This document shows, piece after piece, positions 24,971 through 33,668 of a stretch of 64,000 bases of DNA (positions are counted from its first letter, which is position 1; every line of letters begins with the position of its first letter). The notes under the pieces were generated by a model. The model was not told the DNA's origin and did not search any database. It saw nothing but the letters and a program-made list of their open reading frames with translations. The DNA is from Thiotrichales bacterium (GTDB lineage Bacteria > Pseudomonadota > Gammaproteobacteria > Beggiatoales > Beggiatoaceae). The stretch is taken from positions 1 through 64,000 of the forward strand of contig JADGEH010000016.1 of assembly GCA_016744475.1 (NCBI GenBank), in the 5' to 3' direction. A program made the translations under genes and the position numbers.

Positions 24971-27900
24971 TTAATTTAAGGGTTCAAACAGGGCTTCTAA
25001 GTCGGTCGAGGATAAACTATTACCGTTGTTGCCTTCATTAAATAAAGCATCTGCGAGTTTTTGTTTATGCGCTTGTAATTCTTGAATTTTTTCTTCTACC
25101 GTGCCTTCGGTTAATAACTTATACACAAAGACTTTTTTATCTTGCCCAATGCGATGGGCGCGGTCAGTGGCTTGGTTTTCAACCGCTGGGTTCCACCAAG
25201 GATCGTAGTGAATCACTGTGTCGGCTGCGGTCAAATTCAGTCCTGTGCCACCTGCTTTGAGGCTGATTAAAAATAAAGACACTTCTCCGGCTTGAAAACG
25301 TTCCACTACTTCGCCGCGATTTTTGGTGCGTCCGGTCAATTTCACATAATCGAGTTTAAGCTTTTTGCACTCACCTTCTATCAAGGTCAACATACTCGTA
25401 AATTGTGAAAATAACAGCACGCGGCGGCCTTCTTCGAGCATTTCCGGTAATAAGTCCATCAACATGTCGAGTTTGGCAGATTGCTTGACTTGATGAGCTG
25501 TATCGAGCTTTAACAAACGTGGATCGCAGCAAATTTGTCGCAATTTTAGCAGCGCGTCTAAAATCACAATCTGGCTGCGCCCAATACCTTTTTGCGCAAT
25601 TTCGCGGCGGATTTTGTTGTGCATGGTCAGGCGAATGGTTTCATAAAGATCACGCTGTGCGCCGTCGAGTTCTACGCTACGGATGATTTCATTTTTCTCG
25701 GGTAATTCTTTAACGACTTCTTCTTTGGTGCGGCGAAGCATGAAAGGGGCTATGCGTTTGGCGAGAATATCGCGGCGCACCAAATCGCCGTCGCGTTCAA
25801 TCGGGCCGCGAAACAAATGACGAAAGCTTTGAATGTCGCCGAGCAGTCCCGGCATGAGAAAATGAAACAGTGACCACAATTCGCCCAAATGGTTTTCCAT
25901 CGGCGTGCCGGTTAAACACAGACGATGATCCGCTTGTAATTGATGCACCAGTTGCGTGACTTTGGCTTTGGGGTTTTTGATGTTTTGCGCTTCATCCAAA
26001 ATCAGCAAGGAATAGGTGAGCGTCATCAGTGTGTCTCGATCACGCGGTAATAAGGGATAGGTGGTGAGTATCACGTCGTAGTGTTCAAGCTGTTCAAAAT
26101 GCTGGCGACGTTCTGGGCCGTGCAGGATGAGCACGCGCAGACTCGGCGTAAAACGCTGGCTTTCGCGCTTCCAGTTCACCATCAAGCTGGTAGGCGCAAT
26201 CACCAATGCGGGTTTATCTAAGCGTCCGGCCTGTTTTTCTACCAGTAAATGCGCCAGGGTTTGTACGGTTTTGCCTAAGCCCATATCATCAGCGAGTATC
26301 CCCGCGAGCTTGTATTCGCGCAAAAACTGTAACCAATTTAAACCGTCTTGCTGATAAGGACGTAACTCGGTGTGAAAATCGTCGGGAATGGGCACAGCTT
26401 GTATGCCATTAAAATGTTGCAGTTGGCGACCGAGTTTCATTAATTGTTCGCCGCCCATCCAACGGTGGCGAGCGATATTCATGGCAGATTCTAGCTCCAC
26501 CAATTGCGCGGCGCGTAATGTTAGCAAGCGCAAACGGCCTTCTTCATCCAGCGGATTAGAATCCAACAATTCAATCAATACCAACAAAATATCGCGGATG
26601 CGTCCCACGGGCAGCGGCAAAATACGTCCATCGCCTAAACGCGGCGTGAGCAGCGTATTGTCAGGCAGTTCGGCAAGCCGTTGTAGCTCGCTGCCGTCGG
26701 GCAAGTTATGCAGCAAATCCACCAATAAAGGCAGCAGGTTAATGCGTTCCTCATTGATCATGACTCCCAGTTCTAAACCAAACCAATCAATGCCGCTGTT
26801 TTCTTCAATTTCTGCATACCAATCTTCTAGTAGCAAGGGATCGACGGTTTGAAATAAATAATCCGCCGCCATGTCGATTTTCCAGCCTTCATTCCGCAGC
26901 TTGGGCAATTGGTGCAGGCTGAAATCTAATAAGGTTTGTTCTGAAATGGGATCGCGGGGATGGTCGCTGGCAGCAATGATGAGATCAGCCTGAGCTGTGT
27001 CGGGCAATAAGAAATGTTCCATCAGTGTGTGGTTGAGCAAAGGAATGAATTGCAAATCGCGCAGCCGTTGTTTGGCTTGTTTTTCTTGCTCAAAATCACG
27101 CGGCACTTGTATCAGCGCTTGTTGTTGGGTGTCATAAAAATTCAGAGATTCAGGTTCATCGCTGTAAGCATTGATGAGGGCTTGTCCGTAGCGAAAAGAC
27201 AATCGCAACAGAGGAAACACCTGGGTTTCATTGGCACGTTGCGAGGAGGGCACAGGCACCGTTAAAGGCTTAATGCCATGGTTGCCGATATGCACGCCTT
27301 GGCGTGTAAAACCCGCTTCAAATAATTGGTTATATAAATACAGCTCACATTGCAGAGGATGTTTTTCTTCGCACAAATATCCTAAAGGTTGTGGCTTGGG
27401 TAAATCCGGCGCTTGTTCTTCCAATGTTTTGCGTACTTGTTCGGCTTGTTCTGGCGGCAACACGGGCGCATTAAACAAGGCTTCAGCCAAAGCAGTGGGC
27501 AAGCCTGTATCCAATAAACCGCACATAAAGCTTTGCAGGTTGACATACCAAGGCGGACTGAGGTTTAACACTTCACAATGGCCTGCATCGTCTTCCACGG
27601 TATACATCAAGCGCTGTTGCCCGTCTTGTTCAACATGCCAGCCTGCTTGTGCTTTTCGAGGTGCGTCCAGTTGCAACGCGGGATGGCTTTTATTACGCCA
27701 ATGACAACGCTCTGTAGAGAGTAAGCGTTGTAATACATCGGTGGCTTCTACGCCATGTAGCGCATAATGCCCGGGGGGTAATGGATGCTGCGAGGAGCGC
27801 ATCACGTTCAACCACTTTAATAAGACTTTATCCAGCGGGCGAATATAGGCTGCACTGGTATCACGAAACGGATGCGCCACGCTGTAGCCACCATTTTTCA

Positions 27901-28474
27901 GCAAGCGGGCGGAGACCAATTCAACCACTAGGTTTTTTGATCCTTGGTGTCCTGGTGGATGCAGAATGTATAGCAAGCGCTGGCGCAAGTGTTCGGGATA
28001 AGCATTGGGTTCAGGCGTTTGGGTCGCGTTTTTAAGATTTAACAACCATTGATGAATGTTGGAATCCAGCGCTTTTTCGGCAGATAAAGGTACTTGAGGC
28101 AAATGTGAAGAGGCTTTGCGTAGGCGTTTTTTATGGGCGCTGGCTTCGGGTTCTGCGACAGGAATGCCGTTTTCTAAGATGTCCATCAACACCGCTGCCA
28201 CATGTTTGCAATGATAGCCGACAGGGCAAGTGCAACTGGCATCAAAACGAAAACCGTTTTTAGTATTGGCGTAGAGGGTAATGTTTTGTTGATAAGCGTT
28301 GTGTCCTGAGCCTTTCACGCTGGCGTAGACCCGCATATCGCCATTTTTTTGTAGCTCACATTTAACGCTTTTGACGTGATGTTCCAGCCAATAATGCATG
28401 CCGCGTTTATAAGCCGCTGTCGGGATAATGCGACGTAAATCATCTCTGCTAAAAGGAATCAAAGTGCAGTCCAA
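24971..28474 (-). CDS. SNF2-family helicase with N-terminal SWIM zinc finger
   Basis: 1167-residue Swi2/Snf2 ATPase, likely a DNA translocase acting on chromosomal protein-DNA complexes. The SWIM finger is C81-x-C83 with C89-x-H91. The ATPase core has motif I DDMGLGKTVQT, motif II DEAQ, motif III LTGTPMENHLGELWSLF, and motifs V-VI LISLKAGGTGLNLTAAD and ATDRAHRIGQ. The middle region (about 110-690) is the helicase-associated segment of this bacterial class. Stands alone. Biological role unknown: repair, RNA polymerase recycling and defence have all been suggested for relatives. Confidence 0.9.
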   Translation of the reverse strand: MDCTLIPFSRDDLRRIIPTAAYKRGMHYWLEHHVKSVKCELQKNGDMRVYASVKGSGHNAYQQNITLYANTKNGFRFDASCTCPVGYHCKHVAAVLMDILENGIPVAEPEASAHKKRLRKASSHLPQVPLSAEKALDSNIHQWLLNLKNATQTPEPNAYPEHLRQRLLYILHPPGHQGSKNLVVELVSARLLKNGGYSVAHPFRDTSAAYIRPLDKVLLKWLNVMRSSQHPLPPGHYALHGVEATDVLQRLLSTERCHWRNKSHPALQLDAPRKAQAGWHVEQDGQQRLMYTVEDDAGHCEVLNLSPPWYVNLQSFMCGLLDTGLPTALAEALFNAPVLPPEQAEQVRKTLEEQAPDLPKPQPLGYLCEEKHPLQCELYLYNQLFEAGFTRQGVHIGNHGIKPLTVPVPSSQRANETQVFPLLRLSFRYGQALINAYSDEPESLNFYDTQQQALIQVPRDFEQEKQAKQRLRDLQFIPLLNHTLMEHFLLPDTAQADLIIAASDHPRDPISEQTLLDFSLHQLPKLRNEGWKIDMAADYLFQTVDPLLLEDWYAEIEENSGIDWFGLELGVMINEERINLLPLLVDLLHNLPDGSELQRLAELPDNTLLTPRLGDGRILPLPVGRIRDILLVLIELLDSNPLDEEGRLRLLTLRAAQLVELESAMNIARHRWMGGEQLMKLGRQLQHFNGIQAVPIPDDFHTELRPYQQDGLNWLQFLREYKLAGILADDMGLGKTVQTLAHLLVEKQAGRLDKPALVIAPTSLMVNWKRESQRFTPSLRVLILHGPERRQHFEQLEHYDVILTTYPLLPRDRDTLMTLTYSLLILDEAQNIKNPKAKVTQLVHQLQADHRLCLTGTPMENHLGELWSLFHFLMPGLLGDIQSFRHLFRGPIERDGDLVRRDILAKRIAPFMLRRTKEEVVKELPEKNEIIRSVELDGAQRDLYETIRLTMHNKIRREIAQKGIGRSQIVILDALLKLRQICCDPRLLKLDTAHQVKQSAKLDMLMDLLPEMLEEGRRVLLFSQFTSMLTLIEGECKKLKLDYVKLTGRTKNRGEVVERFQAGEVSLFLISLKAGGTGLNLTAADTVIHYDPWWNPAVENQATDRAHRIGQDKKVFVYKLLTEGTVEEKIQELQAHKQKLADALFNEGNNGNSLSSTDLEALFEPLN

Positions 28475-28557
28475 TCATGTTTTAAGGTGACGCCATGCGT
28501 GCTAAAAAATAGATTGATGCACCTCAAACAGTGCTCATCCATCGGTCAACGCTCATT

Positions 28558-28577
28558 AGACTTGTTGCAATCAGTCT
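28558..28577. repeat. minimal palindrome, second copy (imperfect)
   Basis: agacttgttgcaatcagtct, two family-2 ends joined head to head with one altered step. Compare the perfect version at 7017-7036. Confidence 0.7.
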
Positions 28578-28693
28578 ATTATAAGAATTTCGAAACAACG
28601 CAGCATTTTACTACAGACTGGCTCAGTCTGGCGGAATTTGCAGGAGTAGAGGCCGGAAGTGGCTGATAGTCTATGCAAAGACGTTGAATCATT

Positions 28694-28852
28694 AGACTTG
28701 CCCAGGCTTAAGCGCCGTAGCGAAAAGCAGTGGGATTGAGCGATTTTTTTCGTTCATTTGAGGCGAATAGTCATTCTATTTAACGAAAAGGAACGGAGAA
28801 AATCGCCAATATCCGCTGTTTTGCAGTCGGTGTCTTAAGCCTGGACAAGTCT
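28694..28852 (+). repeat. family-3 159-bp hairpin repeat
   Basis: Ends agacttgcccaggcttaag and cttaagcctggacaagtct, a third terminal type. The interior keeps the shared plan: gtagcgaaaag, an arm gcgatttt pairing with aaaatcgc, gaggcgaatag-tcatt-ctatt at the apex, and tttgcagtcg. It lies in the 446-base gap between the SNF2 gene and nnrS. The rest of that gap shows no gene. Confidence 0.85.
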
Positions 28853-28920
28853 ATCTCCCTATATCAGTATTTCTTAGGGAAAACCTAGCCGAACCTCTTT
28901 TCAGGGAATAAGGGCATTAA

Positions 28921-30141
28921 ATGATGACTATTATCAACATAGAACAACCCACCGTCCAAGGCCGCTATGCGCTTTGGCATCTAGGCTTTCGTCCTTTTTT
29001 TCTGGCTGCTGGTGTGTTTGCAGCGATGGCCATGCTGCTGTGGACAGGCATGTATCATGAGGGATGGACGCTGTTGCATCCCGATTACCCAGCGCTAAAC
29101 TGGCATTCGCATGAAATGATTTATGCCTATAGCGTCGCTGTGATCATCGGCTTTTTACTCACCGCCACTAAAAACTGGACAGGGCAACAAACGCTACACG
29201 GCAAGCCCTTGTCTATGCTGCTAGGACTGTGGATATTAGCGCGTGTTTTGCCCTTTTTAACAACAGTGCCCCTATGGGGCTTAGCCGTCATAGACACCTT
29301 ATTCTTAACAGGTGCCGCCATAGCCATCGCTCATCCCATTGTGCAAGGACGGCATTGGCAGCATCTAGCGATTATTGCCAAAGTAGCTCTGTTAGTGCCT
29401 GCTAACATCATCTTTTATCTAGGTTTGTTAGGCTATTGGCCAGCGGGCATCAGCGTTGGTTTATACCTAGGGTTTTACACCATCGTCACCTTGGTGTTCA
29501 ACATGGGGCGGCGAGTGATTCCCTTTTTCATCGAAAAGGGGGTGGGATGTCCATTTGAAGTGCGCCATTTCGGCTGGGTGGATAAAGGCAGTCTGCTGCT
29601 CTTTCTGGCCTTCATGATCGCAGACATTTGGGCGGTCACTAGTCATCACACCTTAGCCAGCCAGCTTTCCGCCTTTTTAGCCTTATTACAAGTGCCGCTA
29701 CATAGCTTACGCCTATGGGGATGGCATCACCCAAATATCTGGCGAAAACCATTATTGTGGGTGCTTTATGTGGCCTATATCGGCTTTATTGTGGGGTTTT
29801 TCTTAAAAGCGCTCAGCCTTTTCATACCCGTTTCGCCTTTTCTGGCATTACACGCTTTTGCTGTCGGTGGCATCACTCTGATGACCGTCGGCATGATGAC
29901 CCGCGTGACCTTGGGGCATACCGGGCGCAATGTGTTTTCCCCGCCCGCCGGACTGTCCTTGTTATTTGGTTTGCTGTTGATCACAGCTCTTGTACGGGTG
30001 TTCGCCGTGTGGGTATTGCCAGCGCAATATAGCTTATGGATTCTGATCGCGCAGTTCACCTGGATAGCCGCATTTACGCTGTTTCTTTGGCAATATGCGT
30101 TGATCTTAATTAAACCTAGAACTGATCAGCGTTATGGATGA
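28921..30141 (+). CDS. nnrS: NnrS family membrane protein
   Basis: 406-residue protein with about twelve membrane helices. Family hallmarks are LGFRPFFLAAG at the N-terminus, LNWHSHEMIYAYSVAVIIGFLLTA and NMGRRVIPFFIEKGVG, with conserved His likely to bind heme or copper. NnrS proteins relieve nitric oxide stress, reportedly by limiting formation of iron-nitrosyl complexes. No denitrification genes and no clear FNR/Dnr box were seen alongside. Confidence 0.9.
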   Translation: MMTIINIEQPTVQGRYALWHLGFRPFFLAAGVFAAMAMLLWTGMYHEGWTLLHPDYPALNWHSHEMIYAYSVAVIIGFLLTATKNWTGQQTLHGKPLSMLLGLWILARVLPFLTTVPLWGLAVIDTLFLTGAAIAIAHPIVQGRHWQHLAIIAKVALLVPANIIFYLGLLGYWPAGISVGLYLGFYTIVTLVFNMGRRVIPFFIEKGVGCPFEVRHFGWVDKGSLLLFLAFMIADIWAVTSHHTLASQLSAFLALLQVPLHSLRLWGWHHPNIWRKPLLWVLYVAYIGFIVGFFLKALSLFIPVSPFLALHAFAVGGITLMTVGMMTRVTLGHTGRNVFSPPAGLSLLFGLLLITALVRVFAVWVLPAQYSLWILIAQFTWIAAFTLFLWQYALILIKPRTDQRYG

Positions 30142-30157
30142 GGGGGGTTAGTTAAAA

Positions 30158-30192
30158 TAGGGATAACACCACATGGCGTGGTGCTATCCCTA
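30158..30192. terminator. strong hairpin between nnrS and the tusE/dsrC-like gene
   Basis: tagggata-a-caccac and gtggtg-c-tatccct-a pair with one mismatch around loop atggc. On the minus strand it is followed by tattttaac, so it suits termination of the gene at 30254. It may also stop nnrS transcripts. Confidence 0.75.
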
Positions 30193-30253
30193 ACAGACTA
30201 CGTGGATATTTTTGTGATAAAGAAGAAGTCTTTGTGTCACCTCAGACCCTTTA

Positions 30254-30589
30254 TTATGAACATCCTTTTGGTCGTGGCAAGCCTGCCACTTTATTGGTAC
30301 ATTTAATTAAGCCTTGCGGAAACAACGAATAAATATATTGCTGGCTGCTGCGATCTGCACCGTATTTAGCTTTCAGCAATTTAGAAAATTTACGAGGCTC
30401 GCAGACCATGCCGTTTTCATGGAAATACTCACGAGCTAAATGGATCAGATTCCAATGCTCCTCGGTGAGGGCTTCAATCTGCTCGTTTGTAGCGATTTGC
30501 TCGGCGAGCGCTTCACTCCATTCATCCAGGTTTTCTAGCCAACCTGCCTCACTTAACTGAATGCTCACGCCGTCAACAATTGCTTCCAT
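30254..30589 (-). CDS. TusE/DsrC/DsvC family sulfur-relay protein
   Basis: 111-residue small sulfur carrier. The C-terminal arm ends LPRPKGCS with the conserved penultimate cysteine C110, which carries persulfide sulfur. DsrC proteins of dissimilatory sulfur metabolism have a second cysteine 11 residues earlier. Here that position is N99, with a cysteine at C97 instead. It is therefore closer to TusE (tRNA thiolation relay) or a DsrC paralogue than to canonical DsrC. Start placed at ATG 30589 because aggag lies eight bases before it and the length fits the family. Confidence 0.85.
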   Translation of the reverse strand: MEAIVDGVSIQLSEAGWLENLDEWSEALAEQIATNEQIEALTEEHWNLIHLAREYFHENGMVCEPRKFSKLLKAKYGADRSSQQYIYSLFPQGLIKCTNKVAGLPRPKGCS

Positions 30590-30797
30590 TGTGTTTGCTC
30601 CTAAATCTAAAGGTAAATGTTTTGTGTACTCAGCAGATTGGGAGAAAGTCAATGCTTTTCAAGGTTTGATCGCTTGATTCCCGTGCGGTGATAGACTGAT
30701 GCGCGTTGTGATGTCCGCAACGTGAACCTATTTTTATATATTCCGTCATGATGAACCTTAGCCACACATAAAGACCACAAGGAAGCAGGCCATTAAT

Positions 30798-31133
30798 ATG
30801 GATAATCAGGATTCTTATCAGCACATGCTGGCAGCCGTGCAGCAGTTTCATGATAAACACGATTTTAAACAGACGGGGGGTGAAGAGTTAATTTACCGTA
30901 TCGCTTTAATGGCGGAAGAACTGGGCGAAATGTCAGCTTGTGTGACCAAAGGTAAACCTGCGAGCGAATTGGCAGAAGAAACCGCAGATGTGCTGATATT
31001 GTTGATGGGAACTGCCATTGCGGCTGATTTTGATCTTAAGCAGGCTTTTTGGGACAAAATGAAAAAATTAGACCAACGCGAATCAAGAATCATTGATGGG
31101 CGTATTCGTGTATCAGAATTTCGTAATATTTGA
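30798..31133 (+). CDS. MazG-like nucleotide pyrophosphohydrolase
   Basis: 111 residues with the all-alpha NTP-PPase signature: MAEELGEMSACVTKG then ELAEETADVLILLMG, giving the EExxE and ExxD Mg-binding acidic residues. Enzymes of this group hydrolyse NTPs, often non-canonical ones, to NMP and pyrophosphate. Only a single domain is present, so it is a MazG-like or iMazG-type protein, not full MazG. An aaggaag site precedes ATG 30798. It lies 42 bases upstream of gmhB. Confidence 0.8.
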   Translation: MDNQDSYQHMLAAVQQFHDKHDFKQTGGEELIYRIALMAEELGEMSACVTKGKPASELAEETADVLILLMGTAIAADFDLKQAFWDKMKKLDQRESRIIDGRIRVSEFRNI

Positions 31134-31175
31134 TAAACTCCCTCCACTTTAGTGACGCAAGTAGTGCTTAAACCT

Positions 31176-31721
31176 ATGAAATTAGTGATTTTGGATCGTG
31201 ATGGTGTGATTAATGAGGATTCAGATGATTTTATTAAATCTCCTGATGAATGGAAGCCTATTCCAGGCAGCCTAGAAGCCATTACCCGTCTAACACAAGC
31301 GAAATACCGTGTTGTGATTGCCACTAATCAATCAGGATTGGCGCGTGGCTTATTAGATATTAATACTCTTAATAAAATTCACGACAAAATGCATCGAGGT
31401 TTGATGGAATTAGGTGGCGATATTGAGGCCATCTTTTTTTGCCCACATGCGCCTAAAGCCGCTTGTACCTGCCGTAAACCTAAACCGGGCTTATTTTGGG
31501 ATATCGCCAATCGTTGTGGTATCCATTTAACGGGTATTCCTGCGGTAGGCGATTCATTACGCGATTTACAAGCCGCCAGCAGTGCAGGGGCTCGGCCTAT
31601 TTTGGTACGCACGGGCAAAGGCAAGAAAACCGAAAAAGGTTTGCCCGAAGAATTAGAGCATGTCCCTATTTATGATGATTTGCAGGCTTTTGTTGAAGCT
31701 TTTTTACAACCGGAAGCTTAA
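31176..31721 (+). CDS. gmhB: D-glycero-beta-D-manno-heptose 1,7-bisphosphate 7-phosphatase
   Basis: HAD-family phosphatase of ADP-heptose synthesis for lipopolysaccharide inner core. DRDGVINED holds the catalytic Asp pair, ATNQSGLARG motif II, and the zinc loop CPHAPKAACTCRKPKPG is diagnostic of GmhB. VGDSLRDLQAA closes the active site. ATG 31176 is chosen over GTG 31152 because the protein then begins MKLVILDRDG, as in homologues. 181 residues. Confidence 0.92.
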   Translation: MKLVILDRDGVINEDSDDFIKSPDEWKPIPGSLEAITRLTQAKYRVVIATNQSGLARGLLDINTLNKIHDKMHRGLMELGGDIEAIFFCPHAPKAACTCRKPKPGLFWDIANRCGIHLTGIPAVGDSLRDLQAASSAGARPILVRTGKGKKTEKGLPEELEHVPIYDDLQAFVEAFLQPEA

Positions 31722-31890
31722 CGAGGACCAGTGATTTCTAGTGTTCTCATCATCAACATCTGTACTAACCTTACGGGTAACGGTAAACTTTCACCGCCGC
31801 ACCAAAGATGACGTAGTAGTATGGGTGCGATTATAAAATGAGGTAAGCATAGGCTTACCCTTGTTCAATAGACAAAAGGAGACCCAATTC

Positions 31891-32292
31891 ATGGCTGATT
31901 TATTTTCTGATGAGTGGATGAAGGCTTTTATGGAGGAATGGAATAAAGAGCCAGAATTAGCCGCAGAGCTAGAAAAAATAGGCTTTAATAGTGTGATTGC
32001 GTATGGCTTTGCGGGTGATGCTACCCCCATTGGTGTGATGACCGTTGAAAATGGTTTTGCGGTATCTGCGGGTGCTTATAATGGCGAAACGCTGAACTGG
32101 GATTTGCGTGCTTCACAAGATAATTGGCAAAAATGGATAGCAAAAGGTTTAGGTATGATGGGTTTAGGCACTGCTTACACTTTGGGCAAACTAAAATTCC
32201 AAGTAGGTGATTACAGCGCAATGATAAAAGACCCACGTATGGCCGGACCTTTTATTAAAAGCTTTAACGTGATGGGACGTGTAGCAAGCTGA
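31891..32292 (+). CDS. SCP2 sterol-binding-like domain protein
   Basis: 133-residue single-domain protein resembling SCP-2 lipid carriers: FSDEWMKAFMEEWNKEPELAAELEKIGF, then strands, then LNWDLRASQDNWQKWIAKG and a C-terminal GPFIKSFNVMGRVAS. Such stand-alone bacterial proteins may bind lipids or acyl-CoA. The ligand is unknown. ATG 31891 is preceded by aaggag. A hairpin follows (32303-32340). Confidence 0.65.
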   Translation: MADLFSDEWMKAFMEEWNKEPELAAELEKIGFNSVIAYGFAGDATPIGVMTVENGFAVSAGAYNGETLNWDLRASQDNWQKWIAKGLGMMGLGTAYTLGKLKFQVGDYSAMIKDPRMAGPFIKSFNVMGRVAS

Positions 32293-32302
32293 TTTCACAA
32301 CG

Positions 32303-32340
32303 GCCTTACCTCATATTTTGAACCTTTTATGAGGTGAGGC
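32303..32340 (+). terminator. hairpin downstream of the SCP2-like gene
   Basis: gccttacctcat and atgaggtgaggc form a 12-bp stem with one G-U pair and a 14-base loop. No T run follows, so it may act in RNA stability or processing and not as a terminator. Confidence 0.5.
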
Positions 32341-32408
32341 ATTGGATAATGGATTTTATTATTACAACTGCCAGACTTAAACAGCATTTACCTTGGGACA
32401 TAACAACT

Positions 32409-33587
32409 ATGCAACACCGCTATGGACAATTACGAAAATTCAATTTCATGGTTTTCATGACTGCTGCAATGCTCTCTATTTGGTCTGGCAGCAGTTTTTC
32501 TGCACAACCAGGAAGCACTGGAGACTATGTGGTGCAGGAACGTCCTATTTTAACGGCTGTCACCTTGGGGGGGACGGTTATTCCCACCCGAGAAATCACC
32601 TTATCTGCACAATCACCGGGGCGAGTTGAACAAATAGCCGGAGAAGAAGGTGATGCTTTTGAAAAAGATACTGTTTTAGTCAAATTAAATAATGAAGGAT
32701 TGTTAGCACAACGGCGAGCCGCAATGGCTGAATGGGCTAATGCTGATGCGACTTTGCGTCAAGCTGGAGTGGAATATCAACGTGAAGTATATTCTCCTAA
32801 CTCTTTAAAAAGTAAAGCGCCCGGAGGGATGGGACTGCCGTTCATGTTTGATGATATGTTTACTGAGCCGATGGCTGACATGATGGGTAAAGCAGATTCT
32901 CGCCTGGATAGAAATGCGGTATTACATAATTATTCGATTCAAATTGAGCAAGCACGGAATGCATTAGTTGGAGCACGTTCTCAAATTGAGGCGTTAGACG
33001 CTAAGTTGCGTGATACTAAAGGCCAAGCACCATTTAATGGTGTCATTATTAAAAAATTAGTCGAAGTCGGTGACACTGTACAGCCCGGACAACACTTATT
33101 AAAATTTGCCGATACCAATACATTACAGATACAGGTGGAAGTGCCTGCTCGTTTAGTGCCGGGTTTACAAGTCGGTATGGTGGTGCCTTCTAAATTAGAT
33201 GTGGGTGGGTGGGTGCAAGTACGTGTGGCACAAATTTTCCCTATTGCTGACCCTTCGCGCCATACCGTCACCGTGAAATTTGATTTGCCCGCCAATACCC
33301 TCACAGGCGCAGGACAATATGCACAAGTTGAAATTCAAGATGTGAATTCCCCCGCTAAATATCTACCTGTGATTCCTCGTGCAGCCATAGTCTGGCGCGG
33401 CAGTCTTCCTGGTGTCTATGTATTGAACAATAACCGTCGTGAATTGCGCTTGCTACGTTTGGGCAACACTTATGGTTCAGAAGTCACTGTATTAAGTGGC
33501 TTGAAAGGAGGGGAAACCATCGAATTAAACCCTCAACCCGGTATGAGTTCTGGTTGGATTAATCCACCACGCAGTCAAAATAAATAA
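32409..33587 (+). CDS. RND efflux periplasmic adaptor (membrane fusion protein)
   Basis: About 392 residues. It has an N-terminal signal or anchor (FNFMVFMTAAMLSIWSGSSFSA), a lipoyl-type half-motif (SAQSPGRVEQIAGEEGDAFEKDTVLVKLN), a helical hairpin, the second half-motif (GQAPFNGVIIKKLVEVGDTVQPGQ), and a beta-barrel and membrane-proximal domain. The helical hairpin holds an unusual Met-rich segment (GGMGLPFMFDDMFTEPMADMM), which might bind a soft metal. It would connect the RND pump encoded 81 bases downstream to an outer-membrane channel. Start 32409 is preferred over 32334, which lies in a hairpin. Confidence 0.85.
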   Translation: MQHRYGQLRKFNFMVFMTAAMLSIWSGSSFSAQPGSTGDYVVQERPILTAVTLGGTVIPTREITLSAQSPGRVEQIAGEEGDAFEKDTVLVKLNNEGLLAQRRAAMAEWANADATLRQAGVEYQREVYSPNSLKSKAPGGMGLPFMFDDMFTEPMADMMGKADSRLDRNAVLHNYSIQIEQARNALVGARSQIEALDAKLRDTKGQAPFNGVIIKKLVEVGDTVQPGQHLLKFADTNTLQIQVEVPARLVPGLQVGMVVPSKLDVGGWVQVRVAQIFPIADPSRHTVTVKFDLPANTLTGAGQYAQVEIQDVNSPAKYLPVIPRAAIVWRGSLPGVYVLNNNRRELRLLRLGNTYGSEVTVLSGLKGGETIELNPQPGMSSGWINPPRSQNK

Positions 33588-33668
33588 CACTCAATTGAAG
33601 AAATTTTACTGTTTCTCCCGGTTTAGTCATACACTTCTTTCAACCCTTCGACAGCGCGAACCTTAGCA

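Noticed and set aside
26388-26852. 154-residue frame opposite the SWIM-SNF2 gene
   Set aside because: Antisense shadow rich in Ser/Pro, without recognisable motifs.
27231-27704. 157-residue frame opposite the SWIM-SNF2 gene
   Set aside because: Antisense shadow; the helicase frame has full domain support.
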